Assembly (NCBI RefSeq): GCF_003097635.1
Contig: NZ_QCZI01000005.1
Span: forward strand, 145,449-209,448
Origin: Flavobacterium psychrotolerans
GTDB lineage: Bacteria > Bacteroidota > Bacteroidia > Flavobacteriales > Flavobacteriaceae
Direction of reading: 5' to 3'
Length of the DNA: 64,000 nt
The notes below the pieces were generated by a model. It was not told the origin of the DNA, did not search any database, and saw only the letters and a list, made by a program, of their open reading frames with translations. The translations under genes were made by a program, and so were the position numbers. Below, piece after piece: positions 18,764 to 27,581 of this stretch; the first letter of the stretch is position 1, and each line of letters begins with the position of its first letter.

Positions 18764-19089
18764 GATATAAATTTCTGATTTATTTAGAACTTGTTTATAA
18801 AAAAAGAGGTAGGATTAAAATTCTACCTCTTTTTTATTAGATTATTTTTCGATACTGAAATAGAGATATCCAAAACAAAATCTTTACGAACGAACAACAT
18901 CAATTAGGAAAGACTTACACAAGAGGACTACAGTACGACTTTTAAAAACTTAAATTTTTGTTTTAGGTTAGCTTGAGTCAAACTTCTTTATAGATTCAAC
19001 ATCCATTAAAAAATAGCTATTATTTTTTTACGACATTATTAATTAATTATATACAGAATATTGAAACATTTCTTTAAATTTACTACACT
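18764..19089 (+). other. Intergenic region between GH13 gene and polyketide cluster
   Basis: 326 bp. Apart from the terminator at 18799-18836 I see no gene or clear consensus promoter. A near-consensus -7 (TAAATTTA, 19075-19082) lies 8 bp before the first cluster gene, which is too close to be convincing. Confidence 0.4.
18799..18836 (+). terminator. Rho-independent terminator of the GH13 gene
   Basis: Long hairpin with AAAAAAGAGGTAGGA and its complement TCTACCTCTTTTTT around a short AT loop, ending in a T-run. It lies about 36 bp after the GH13 stop codon. Confidence 0.9.
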
Positions 19090-20220
19090 ATGAGAAATGA
19101 CAAAGTAATTATTATTGGTGGGGGTGTGGCGGGTTTGACAGCCGCAATACATTTATCAAAAATAGGAATTCCAGTTACAATCATAGAAAAAAATTGTTTC
19201 CCAAAACACAAAGTTTGTGGTGAATATATTTCTAACGAAGTGTTGCCCTATCTCAATTGGCTAAACATTAATATAACTTCTTTGCAACCTACAAAAATTA
19301 CCCGACTTCAATTCTCAACGGCCAAGGGAAAAATAATCGAAACCATTTTACCTCTGGGTGGTTTTGGGCTTAGTCGTTTTGCATTAGATGATTTTTTGTG
19401 TAAAAAAGCCATTACCAACGGCTGTGAAATCATTCAGGAAACAGTTGAAAATATCGTTTTTGAAAATGATGAGTTTACCGTTAGAACCTCCTCGAATACC
19501 ATATTAAAATCTAAAATTGTTGTTGGAGCTTTCGGAAAACGTTCCAATATTGACCTAAAATTGAATCGGAAATTCATCCTGAAAAAATCACATTGGCTTG
19601 CCGTTAAAGCCCATTATTTGGGGGATTTCCCCAATGACATGGTGGGATTACATAATTTTACTGGTGGCTATTGCGGTATTTCAAAAGTGGAGAATGATAT
19701 TATAAATATATGCTATTTAGCCGATTATAAAACATTCCAGATATATAAAACCATTGATGATTATCAAGATAAGGTTGTATTCCAAAATCCCTTTTTGAAA
19801 TCCATATTTGAAAATTGCACCTTGTTTTTTGAAAAGCCATTGACAATCAGCCAAATTTCATTCGAAAAAAAACAAGCGGTAGAAAATCATATCTTGATGA
19901 TTGGCGATACTGCTGGATTAATTCATCCTTTATGCGGAAATGGCATGGCTATGGCAATTCATAGTGCGAAAATCGTATCAGAATTAGTGCAAAAGTATTA
20001 CAATAAAGAAATAAAATCCAGAAAGGAATTAGAATATCAATACACTTACGAATGGGATTTCAATTTCCGAAAAAGACTAAAAACAGGAAACTTTTTATCC
20101 ACTATTCTACAAAAGTCCAAACTTTCCGAAATATTTATGAGCATATTGATACTATTCCCCCTTTTAATGCGATTTATCATTAAGCAAACACACGGAAAAC
20201 CAATAATTCTTAAAACATAA
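19090..20220 (+). CDS. FAD-dependent oxidoreductase of the type III PKS cluster
   Basis: A 376-residue flavoprotein of the geranylgeranyl reductase / aromatic hydroxylase group. The dinucleotide motif is IIGGGVAGLTAAIHL (residues 8-22) followed by TIIEK. KHKVCGEYIS matches the KxCG(E/G) motif of that group, and GDTAGLIHPLCGNGMAMAIHSA (about 280-300) is the second FAD motif. It is the first gene of the cluster; its stop codon directly abuts the methyltransferase ATG. By context it may hydroxylate or oxidise the phenolic polyketide, as SrsC does in Streptomyces griseus. This role is inferred. Confidence 0.85.
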   Translation: MRNDKVIIIGGGVAGLTAAIHLSKIGIPVTIIEKNCFPKHKVCGEYISNEVLPYLNWLNINITSLQPTKITRLQFSTAKGKIIETILPLGGFGLSRFALDDFLCKKAITNGCEIIQETVENIVFENDEFTVRTSSNTILKSKIVVGAFGKRSNIDLKLNRKFILKKSHWLAVKAHYLGDFPNDMVGLHNFTGGYCGISKVENDIINICYLADYKTFQIYKTIDDYQDKVVFQNPFLKSIFENCTLFFEKPLTISQISFEKKQAVENHILMIGDTAGLIHPLCGNGMAMAIHSAKIVSELVQKYYNKEIKSRKELEYQYTYEWDFNFRKRLKTGNFLSTILQKSKLSEIFMSILILFPLLMRFIIKQTHGKPIILKT

Positions 20221-20934
20221 ATGTTCATTAACACAAAATATAGAACGAGCAATCCTGAAATTATGGATGATTTTGCACTTGAGGGGGAAAACCTTCGCGA
20301 TGCATTGGATAAAATTGCCAAAATCAATCAGCTTTTGGGTGGAAACCAACTAACTTTACGCGGCGTTCAAGAATTAATTAAAAATAAACCCTCATTAAAA
20401 ACGTTTACGATTGTTGATATCGGTTGTGGTAATGGGGATATGTTGCGGTCATTAGCAGAATATAGCAAAAAAAACAATTTAATTTTTGAATTAATTGGAA
20501 TTGACGCTAATAATTTCACCATAAATTATGCCCGTAAACTTTCATTTCAATATCCAAATATTAGTTATAGATGTGAAAATATTTTTAATGAATCCTTTGC
20601 TAAATTAAAATATGATATTGCATTATGCACGTTGACTTTACATCACTTTAAAGACGATGAAATCGTAACTATAATGACCATTTTTAAAAAAAATTCTAAC
20701 ATAGGAATTGTCATTAATGATTTGCATAGAAATGCAATTGCGTATAGATTGTTTCAGGCATTGTGTTTTGTCTTTCAATTAAATTTGATGTCTCGCAAAG
20801 ATGGATTAACTTCCATTTTAAGAGGTTTCAAAAAAAGGGAGTTGATGCTGTTTTCAAAAAAATTGAATTTAGTAAAACATAAGATCCAATGGAAATGGGC
20901 ATTTCGCTACCAATGGATAATTTCAAATATATGA
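20221..20934 (+). CDS. SAM-dependent methyltransferase of the type III PKS cluster
   Basis: A 237-residue class I methyltransferase. Motif I is IVDIGCGNGDML (about residues 64-75), the acidic residue of motif II is in LIGIDANN, and ALCTLTLHHFKDDE is the motif IV/V region. It starts right after the oxidoreductase stop, and its own stop overlaps the polyketide synthase start by 4 bp (ATGA), so translation is probably coupled. By context it may methylate the ring or a phenolic oxygen of the polyketide, as SrsB does in Streptomyces. The acceptor is not known. Confidence 0.87.
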   Translation: MFINTKYRTSNPEIMDDFALEGENLRDALDKIAKINQLLGGNQLTLRGVQELIKNKPSLKTFTIVDIGCGNGDMLRSLAEYSKKNNLIFELIGIDANNFTINYARKLSFQYPNISYRCENIFNESFAKLKYDIALCTLTLHHFKDDEIVTIMTIFKKNSNIGIVINDLHRNAIAYRLFQALCFVFQLNLMSRKDGLTSILRGFKKRELMLFSKKLNLVKHKIQWKWAFRYQWIISNI

Positions 20935-21983
20935 GTGTAAAAATAAAGACAGTAGCCAAACAGCTACCCAAATATTCGAAAATAACAGCGGAAATTATTC
21001 CGTTTTTGGATGCTTGGCTGTTGGGTCAAGAAGAGCGGTTCATCCGAAAAGTTAAGAAAATCTTTGAGGGGGCAATTGTCGATAAACGGTATTCCATTAT
21101 GGATCCGATTGAAGTTTTTACCAAAACTTCATTTGAAGAAAGAAACGATATTTACATTCGAGAAGTGATTGATTTGGGCGAAAAAGTACTTAAAAAAGCG
21201 TTAACGAAAGCCAATTGGACCCCAAAAGATTTAGATTATATAATTACCGTAAGTTGCACCGGAATTATGATTCCGTCACTAGATGCGTATTTGATAAATA
21301 AATTGAAGTTGAGGAAGGATATCGTTAGACTGCCAGTAACTGAAATGGGGTGTGCGGCTGGGATTTCTGGAATTATTTATGCCAAAAATTTCCTTTTAGC
21401 CAATCCCGGGAAACGTGCTGCGGTTATTGCCGTAGAAAGCCCCACGGCTACGTTTCAATTGGATGATTTTTCGATGGCGAATATCGTAAGTGCTGCTATA
21501 TTTGGTGATGGAGCTGCATGTGTTTTACTTTCTTCGCATGAAGAGGATGAAGGTCCAGAAATTTTAGATGAAGGGATGTATCATTTTTACGATGCAATTC
21601 AAATGATGGGTTTTAAACTCACAAACTCAGGATTGCAAATGATTTTGGATGTTGAAGTACCTGATATAATTACGTCCCATTTTCCGAAAATTATACACCC
21701 TTTTTTAGAAAAAAACAATCTAAAAATTGAAGCTATAGACCATTTAATTTTTCATCCTGGAGGGAAAAAAATTGTGCAAACAGTTGAAGATCTATTTTTT
21801 GATTTAGGAAAAAATATTGATGATACAAGGGAAGTATTGCGTTTATATGGAAACATGTCAAGCGTAACAGTCTTGTATGTTTTAGAGAGAATTATGGACA
21901 ACCAGCCCCGAAAAGGGGAAATAGGATTGATGTTAAGTTTTGGTCCTGGATTTTCGGCACAAAGAGTTCTATTACAGTTTTAA
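20931..21983 (+). CDS. Type III polyketide synthase (chalcone/stilbene synthase family)
   Basis: A 350-residue homodimeric ketosynthase that extends acyl starters with malonyl-CoA and cyclises the chain. The start MSVKIK at 20931 is preferred over 20889 because it overlaps the methyltransferase stop as ATGA. The catalytic triad is complete: Cys141 in EMGCAAG, His275 in FHPGGKK, Asn308 in YGNMSS. The C-terminal GLMLSFGPGFSAQ is the family signature loop. Bacterial relatives make alkylresorcinols, alkylpyrones or tetrahydroxynaphthalene. The ACP, ketosynthase and dehydratase next door suggest a fatty-acyl type starter. The product is unknown. Confidence 0.95.
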   Translation: MSVKIKTVAKQLPKYSKITAEIIPFLDAWLLGQEERFIRKVKKIFEGAIVDKRYSIMDPIEVFTKTSFEERNDIYIREVIDLGEKVLKKALTKANWTPKDLDYIITVSCTGIMIPSLDAYLINKLKLRKDIVRLPVTEMGCAAGISGIIYAKNFLLANPGKRAAVIAVESPTATFQLDDFSMANIVSAAIFGDGAACVLLSSHEEDEGPEILDEGMYHFYDAIQMMGFKLTNSGLQMILDVEVPDIITSHFPKIIHPFLEKNNLKIEAIDHLIFHPGGKKIVQTVEDLFFDLGKNIDDTREVLRLYGNMSSVTVLYVLERIMDNQPRKGEIGLMLSFGPGFSAQRVLLQF

Positions 21984-21985
21984 AA

Positions 21986-22414
21986 ATGACACACCAAGAA
22001 ATCATATCAAAATTACCTTATTCAAAACCATTTCTATTTGTGGATGAAATTCTCAATATAGATGTAAATGGGGTGGAAGGGAGGTTTACATTTGACAAAA
22101 AATTGGATTTTTACAACGGACATTTTACAACAATGCCTATTACACCCGGGGTGATTTTAACCGAAGTTATGGCGCAAATTGGACTTGTTTGTTTGGGGAT
22201 ATTTTTAATGAATGATACTTTTACTATAAGTACTTCAATGGCCTTAACATCAATAGAAATAGAATTTTTAAAACCGGTTTTTCCAAATGAAAAAGTGACT
22301 GTGATTTCAAAAAAAATCTATTTCCGATTTGGAAAATTGAAATGCAATGTCACTATGACAAATGAAAAAGGAGAAGAAGTTTGCAACGGAATAATTTCGG
22401 GAATGATATGTTAG
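21986..22414 (+). CDS. 3-hydroxyacyl-ACP dehydratase-like hotdog protein
   Basis: A 142-residue FabZ/FabA-like hotdog enzyme. PYSKPFLFVDEIL opens the fold, and NGHFTTMPITPGVILTEVMAQIG carries the catalytic His (GHF) and the downstream acidic residue of the FabZ motif HFPGxPxxPGVLxxE. It should dehydrate 3-hydroxyacyl chains on an acyl carrier protein. It starts 2 bp after the polyketide synthase stop and is 34 bp before the ketosynthase. It probably belongs to a small dedicated acyl-chain module of this cluster. Confidence 0.88.
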   Translation: MTHQEIISKLPYSKPFLFVDEILNIDVNGVEGRFTFDKKLDFYNGHFTTMPITPGVILTEVMAQIGLVCLGIFLMNDTFTISTSMALTSIEIEFLKPVFPNEKVTVISKKIYFRFGKLKCNVTMTNEKGEEVCNGIISGMIC

Positions 22415-22448
22415 TACAGTTATAATAATAGGATTAATTTTAGTCACT

Positions 22449-23720
22449 ATGAATAAAAGAGTTGTAATTACCGGTCTTGGCGTTGTCTCTCCGAATGGAG
22501 TAGGGCTTGATGCATTTACAAATGCAATCCAAAATGGCATTTCGGGGATTAAGCACGATGCCGAATTAGAACGATTACAATTTTCCTGTCAAATTGCCGG
22601 AAAACCTGAAATTTCAACGGAGTTATCCTTACATTATTTTTCCGAACTTGAATTACGAAACTTTAACTCATCAGGTATTTTGTATGGTGTAATTGCCGGA
22701 ATGGATGCATGGAAAGATGCTGGATTAACAATAGAAATAAGCGAAGAACCAGATTGGAATAGCGGAACAATTTTCGGTACAGGAACATCTGGAATTGATA
22801 AATTTCGCGAAAGCATTTATAAAATTGATGCCTTTCAAACTCGAAGATTAGGGAGTACCGCCGTTGCCCAAACTATGAATAGTGGGGTTAGTGCATACTT
22901 GGGTGGGAAATTAGGATTGGGAAACCAAGTAACGACCAATTCATCTGCCTGTACAACCGGAACTGAAAGTATTTTGATGGCTTATGAAAGAATAAAAAAC
23001 GGACAAGCCACACGGATTTTGGCAGGAAGTACCAGCGATTCAGGCCCATATATTTGGGGTGGATTTGACGCTATGAGAGTCTGTACATTTAAACACAATA
23101 ACGCTCCAGAACAAGGATCAAGACCAATGTCTGCAAGTGCTTCGGGATTTGTTCCAGGAAGTGGGGCAGGAGCATTATTATTAGAAAATTTAGAAACGGC
23201 ATTAGCTCGTGGTGCCAAAATATATGCCGAAGTCTTAGGTGGAAATTTGAATTCTGGAGGTCAAAGGGGGGTGGGGACTATGACGGCTCCAAATCCCATA
23301 GCTGTTCAAAGATGTATCAAAAGTGCCATAAAAAATGCTGGGATATCATCAGATAAAATTGATTATATTAGTGGCCACTTGACGGCAACCTCTAAGGATG
23401 GTTTGGAAATTCAAAATTGGAGTGAAGCTTTAGGCAGAAAAGGAGTTAATTTTCCTTATATAAATTCCTTAAAATCAATGGTTGGACATTGTTTAACAGC
23501 TGCCGGTAGCATTGAAAGTGTAGCCTCAGTTTTACAATTGCATAACGGATTTATCTCACCAAATATTAATTGTGAAGATATACATTCCGAAATAACGAAT
23601 CAAATTGATGAATCCCGAATTCCGCGGCAAAGAATTGAAAAAGAATTAAATATTATTGCCAAAGCCAGTTTTGGTTTTGGGGACGTTAATGGATGTGTCA
23701 TTTTTAAAAAATACAAATAA
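22449..23720 (+). CDS. Beta-ketoacyl-ACP synthase (KAS II-like)
   Basis: A 423-residue thiolase-fold condensing enzyme. It begins MNKRVVITGLGVVSPNGVG, has the nucleophile Cys168 in NSSACTTGTES, His310 in SGHLTATS and His347 in MVGHCLTAAGS, giving the C-H-H set of elongating ketosynthases. The first His motif reads GHLTAT where family members usually read AHGT(G/S)T, so substrate preference may differ. It follows the dehydratase by 34 bp and precedes the ACP by 5 bp. It probably builds or loads the acyl starter for the type III synthase. Confidence 0.9.
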   Translation: MNKRVVITGLGVVSPNGVGLDAFTNAIQNGISGIKHDAELERLQFSCQIAGKPEISTELSLHYFSELELRNFNSSGILYGVIAGMDAWKDAGLTIEISEEPDWNSGTIFGTGTSGIDKFRESIYKIDAFQTRRLGSTAVAQTMNSGVSAYLGGKLGLGNQVTTNSSACTTGTESILMAYERIKNGQATRILAGSTSDSGPYIWGGFDAMRVCTFKHNNAPEQGSRPMSASASGFVPGSGAGALLLENLETALARGAKIYAEVLGGNLNSGGQRGVGTMTAPNPIAVQRCIKSAIKNAGISSDKIDYISGHLTATSKDGLEIQNWSEALGRKGVNFPYINSLKSMVGHCLTAAGSIESVASVLQLHNGFISPNINCEDIHSEITNQIDESRIPRQRIEKELNIIAKASFGFGDVNGCVIFKKYK

Positions 23721-23725
23721 AAAAT

Positions 23726-23983
23726 ATGAAAAAAGAAGTATCAATTGAAACACTAAGAAATATCATAAAACCATATGTAAAAAACCAAGAAGCATTTGAT
23801 AATCTTACTGAAAACACCGATTTCATCAATGACTTAGGGATTAATTCGGCCAATTTGGTTGATGTTATTTTAGATATTGAAGAAAAGTTTGATTTTGTTA
23901 TTGACAACCAATCTATGGAACGAATGTTGGATATAAAATCGGCTATGGAAATCATCGAAATCAAACTAGCCGAAAAAGAATGA
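23726..23983 (+). CDS. Acyl carrier protein
   Basis: An 85-residue four-helix acyl carrier protein. The phosphopantetheine attachment Ser41 lies in DLGINSANLVDVILDIEE; the usual DSL is replaced by NSA, so this is a specialised carrier and not the housekeeping AcpP. The negatively charged helix II (DVILDIEEKFD) is retained. Its stop overlaps the start of the phosphopantetheinyl transferase by 4 bp (ATGA). It should carry intermediates of the neighbouring ketosynthase and dehydratase. Confidence 0.9.
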   Translation: MKKEVSIETLRNIIKPYVKNQEAFDNLTENTDFINDLGINSANLVDVILDIEEKFDFVIDNQSMERMLDIKSAMEIIEIKLAEKE

Positions 23984-24459
23984 TTGGAAATGACATTGTA
24001 GATTTGGCATTGTCCAGAAAAGAAAGCAACTGGAAACGGAAAGGTTTTTTTGAAAAAATATTCTCTGAAAAAGAGCAAGTATTGATTTTAAATTCAGAAA
24101 ATCCAGAAATTATGGTTTGGAATTTATGGACTAGAAAAGAAGCTGCCTATAAAATTTACAATCGACAAACAGGAATCAGAGGCTTTTTTCCTTTGCAGCT
24201 AGAATGTCAGGATATTACAAATGAAATTGGGAAAGTGATTTGCAAAGGGAACTGTTATTTTACTAAAACAAAAATTACTTCAAAATACATTCAAACGATA
24301 GCTCTTGTTTGTGAGGAAGATTTTGAAAGGGTGGTGGTATTGGATAATAATACTAAAATAAAAAAATATAATGGAATTCCATTTATTGCTCCAAATGGAA
24401 AACAAGTTTCTATAAGCCATCACGGTCTTTATAAACAAATTGTAACCCTAAACAATTAA
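23980..24459 (+). CDS. 4'-phosphopantetheinyl transferase
   Basis: A 159-residue single-domain transferase of the AcpS/Sfp superfamily. MIGNDIVDLAL holds the metal-binding Asp, and LWTRKEAAYK matches the (W/F)xxKE(A/S)xxK signature. It uses CoA to convert apo-ACP to holo-ACP. It overlaps the ACP gene by 4 bp, so the pair is probably translated together and the enzyme serves this ACP. It is the last gene of the cluster and converges with the exonuclease-like gene; the two stop codons overlap by 4 bp with no terminator between. Confidence 0.9.
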   Translation: MIGNDIVDLALSRKESNWKRKGFFEKIFSEKEQVLILNSENPEIMVWNLWTRKEAAYKIYNRQTGIRGFFPLQLECQDITNEIGKVICKGNCYFTKTKITSKYIQTIALVCEEDFERVVVLDNNTKIKKYNGIPFIAPNGKQVSISHHGLYKQIVTLNN

Positions 24460-25052
24460 TTCAAACCCAACCTTGATTTCAATTTTAAAAATAACAATGC
24501 GGTATTATAAGCATCTTCTGAAGAAGAGCTTTCCTCACTTTTGCGAATTTTAAAAATATCACACAAAGCATCAATAGAGAATTCTTTATCGGTGATATCC
24601 ATTAGTTTTCTGTACATAATTTCAATGTCTAGAGCTTCATTTTTTAGTTTTCCACAATCCATTTTTTCCAATGCCACATTAATGAAATCAACAATTAAAT
24701 TAATACGATGTCCCACCAAAACAGCATTCCCAATAAAATCAATAAAAGCCTGCATTGCTTCACGCTCGCCTAATTTTGGTTGTTTACTCTCAATAATAAA
24801 TTCATTGGAAAGACCATTTTCATGTAAGTAAACATATTGTAAAAGAATAACTTCAAAACTATCCCCAACAATAATGCTGTTGTTGATTACCGAAATTGCT
24901 CCAATCGATAATATCACGTCTTTATCAGGATTTAATCCCGTGTTTTGAGTACTTAAGATTACATACCTTGAGGATCTTTTTTCAAATTTGGAATGATAAT
25001 TTTTCCAGAATTCGGGATGTTCTTTATTGATATTTTTTAGCCACTCTAACAT
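24456..25052 (-). CDS. DnaQ-like 3'-5' exonuclease fold protein with degenerate active site
   Basis: A 198-residue RNase H-fold protein related to DnaQ/PolC epsilon exonucleases. The fold landmarks are visible: VILSTQNTGLNPDKDVILSIGAI (Exo I), VLVGHRINLIVDF (Exo II) and SSSEDAYNTALLFLKL (Exo III). The usual Exo I Asp-x-Glu reads S-T-Q, and the Exo III His before the last Asp is Ser. Catalysis is therefore doubtful. It lies 1 bp after the DUF294 gene, a pairing seen in other bacteria, so it may bind a nucleotide or act as a partner of that protein. Confidence 0.75.
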   Translation of the reverse strand: MLEWLKNINKEHPEFWKNYHSKFEKRSSRYVILSTQNTGLNPDKDVILSIGAISVINNSIIVGDSFEVILLQYVYLHENGLSNEFIIESKQPKLGEREAMQAFIDFIGNAVLVGHRINLIVDFINVALEKMDCGKLKNEALDIEIMYRKLMDITDKEFSIDALCDIFKIRKSEESSSSEDAYNTALLFLKLKSRLGLN

Positions 25053-25053
25053 A

Positions 25054-26967
25054 TTATGAAAATTTTGTCAGTTGAAACGTATCTTTAATTAGGTCCTCCA
25101 ATTCTTTCATGGGAGCCAATGCATTTTTAAGTTTTTCTTTATCTACTTTTGATAGATCTTCCAAGTTTATATACTGGCCATCACTGTCATTTTTTAACCC
25201 TTCTAAAGTTCTGATTTTAGATAACGTCAGGAAAGCTTCGGCACAATTCAGATAAATCTCCGAATGTTTCGAATCAACCATAGCCAATTGTTTGAATCGC
25301 ATATAGGTATTGTTAATTCCTTGTATGTTTTGGCTCAATGTGAATAATCGAGCGGCATCAATCAACGGCATCAGGGCACGAATTTTTATATCGAATTTAT
25401 CTTTATTTATTCCGGTTTCCTCAACATTAAACTTTTTGAAAAAACTTATTGGTGGAGGTTTTCTCAAAGCATCATTTCCTAAATAATCAAAGAATAATTT
25501 ATTCTTTTTTACATTATTGAAAATGATATCCGTTAGCATTTCTTCAATTTTTGGTTCTCCGAAAGCAATTTCATAATCAAGGAATATACTGCAATTTTCG
25601 TTTCTGTTTTCACCTGGAGAATTAATCCAATTGGTATATTGTTTTGTCCATTCTGTCAATGATTTACACCATTGTAAATTACTGGCGACGTGGCCGTTTG
25701 GACATGGTTCGTAGCCTACTTTTTGTAAAGTGCCAACCGTTTTTTTGGCTAGTTTTATAAAATAATCTTTTACATCACGGTATTTGTCTGCGGCAACATC
25801 CTCAAATACTAAAATATTATCTTGGTCAGTAATCAACAATTGTTCTTTTCTTCCTTGACTTCCAATGCTCAACCAAGCAAACCTTGCGGGAGGTGAACCT
25901 AATTCTAAAATGGCCAATTCTACTGATCGTTTTATAATGGCTAAATTAATTTCGCTTGCAATATTAATGATATGCAAAAGAGGGATGTTTTTTGCAATTG
26001 AAGTTTGTATTAAGTCAGATAACTTTGTTCTTACTTTTTGTAATTCTTTGGCATCTTGAGCACGCTTGATTTCTTTTATCAAAAAACCAGGATTACTTGC
26101 TTGTGCTACAACCAAATCATGCTCTGTAATGATTCCTTTGACTTCCGATTTGATTGAGCCGTCCTGTGTAACGCATAAATGGCTGACATTATACTTAAGT
26201 AATAATAATTGTGCTTCTGCTAATGAAACATTTTCGACCACTGTAATTACAGGGGAGGACATGATTGTATCGATTGTTGATGTAATAGGAAAACGTCCCG
26301 TTGCAATTTTAGAACGCATGTCAGTATCAGTAACAATTCCTATAGGCAAATTTTGATCTAAAATAATAACGTTATCTAAAAGATTATCCGTCATCAGTTG
26401 CGCTACTTCTTTTATTATTGAAGCAGGGGGCACTTTTAAAGGCATTTTATTATAGGATAATGACTGAAAATGCTGAATTTCTGATGGTTGAGAAGAAAAA
26501 ATCACATTGTCCGAAAGCAATTTTCCTTTATTTTCCCTATCGGTTGGATTGCTGGTATTGCTGGCAAAACTTTCCAAAAGAAAATTTAATACTTCCTCGT
26601 TTTGAGCAACAAAAGGTCGGAAAGTTGCTATAGGAATTGTATATACAATACATTCTTCGCGAGCTTTGGCTGTCATCATATAGTTATTTTTGGCAAAAAA
26701 CGGACGTAAACCAAAAACATCACCCTCAACACACTTATTTAGTAAAGTTTCTTCGGCATCTGAAATCACTGATAAATTGATGGTTCCAGATGCAACAACA
26801 TAAAAACTATCGTGTAAAACATCATCAATTTGAAACAATGTTTTGTTTTTTTCCAAATTTATAACCTTAATATTTAAAGCAACAATTGTTAATTCTTCAA
26901 ATGAAAGAATATTAAATGGTGGATATTTTTTTAAGAAATCAGCAATACGTTCTACAATGGCATTCAT
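25054..26967 (-). CDS. cNMP-binding / CBS pair / DUF294 putative nucleotidyltransferase
   Basis: A 637-residue cytoplasmic protein. Domain order: cyclic-nucleotide-binding domain (about 15-140; SFYVVASGTINL, CVEGDVFGLRPFF), two CBS domains (about 178-295; DNVIILDQNLPIGIVTDTDMRSKI and VSHLCVTQ ... VKGIITEHDLV), then a DUF294 nucleotidyltransferase domain (GSQGRKEQLLITDQDN near 370, with the metal-binding Asp residues) and its C-terminal DUF294_C region. It resembles GlnD-like signalling proteins. The target is unknown. It is co-transcribed with the degenerate DnaQ-like protein 1 bp downstream. Confidence 0.9.
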   Translation of the reverse strand: MNAIVERIADFLKKYPPFNILSFEELTIVALNIKVINLEKNKTLFQIDDVLHDSFYVVASGTINLSVISDAEETLLNKCVEGDVFGLRPFFAKNNYMMTAKAREECIVYTIPIATFRPFVAQNEEVLNFLLESFASNTSNPTDRENKGKLLSDNVIFSSQPSEIQHFQSLSYNKMPLKVPPASIIKEVAQLMTDNLLDNVIILDQNLPIGIVTDTDMRSKIATGRFPITSTIDTIMSSPVITVVENVSLAEAQLLLLKYNVSHLCVTQDGSIKSEVKGIITEHDLVVAQASNPGFLIKEIKRAQDAKELQKVRTKLSDLIQTSIAKNIPLLHIINIASEINLAIIKRSVELAILELGSPPARFAWLSIGSQGRKEQLLITDQDNILVFEDVAADKYRDVKDYFIKLAKKTVGTLQKVGYEPCPNGHVASNLQWCKSLTEWTKQYTNWINSPGENRNENCSIFLDYEIAFGEPKIEEMLTDIIFNNVKKNKLFFDYLGNDALRKPPPISFFKKFNVEETGINKDKFDIKIRALMPLIDAARLFTLSQNIQGINNTYMRFKQLAMVDSKHSEIYLNCAEAFLTLSKIRTLEGLKNDSDGQYINLEDLSKVDKEKLKNALAPMKELEDLIKDTFQLTKFS

Positions 26968-27581
26968 AACACAATGATTGATAAAGTTTAAATTTACTGA
27001 AATAAAATGGTTTTAAAAATACCCAAACTATATAAGTGGTGCAAAAATAGGAAATGATTTGAAGTTTGAGGATATATTATTTGAAAATATATGTAATTCC
27101 CAGTATTAATAAAAACAAATTCTATTTTACATAATGTAAATTATAGTTCAAATATAAACCGTTTTACAGAGTTTTGCGCAAACAATATAAATACTAATAA
27201 CACGCAAAATTAATCGTCTGCAAATCAACAAAATACATTTTAATTCGAGATTTTAAAATTTCAAGTTCTTGTCTTGTCAATACTTTCTTATAAATACTAC
27301 TGCATTAAATGATTATACTTAATAATGTTAAAATAATGTCTATAATTTAACTGGAATTATTCTTACAATACATTTTTTTAAAATCAGGGATTTCATACAA
27401 AATATTGAAAATCATGCACTTAATCGTTAAAATGTTACTTTTTAACGTTTATTTATAAGGTTCGATAACTATTAAGTAATTAAATTTGCAATGTGTTCTT
27501 GTTAATACAGATTAATAATAATGCAAAAATTAAAAAACAACAACCAACTATTAAAATGCTAGTTAAAATTTCTACTTAATT
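26968..27581. other. 614-bp AT-rich divergent intergenic region
   Basis: No gene recognised. It separates the minus-strand DUF294 gene from the plus-strand DUF4832 gene. It holds a minus-strand -7-like TATTTTTG (27042-27049) and a plus-strand TAAATTTG (27481-27488). The rest is very AT-rich without clear repeats or hairpins. Confidence 0.5.
27481..27488 (+). promoter_or_regulatory. -7 promoter element for the DUF4832 gene
   Basis: TAAATTTG is an exact TAnnTTTG match, 93 bp before the start codon. No TTG is present at the ideal -33 distance. Confidence 0.4.
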
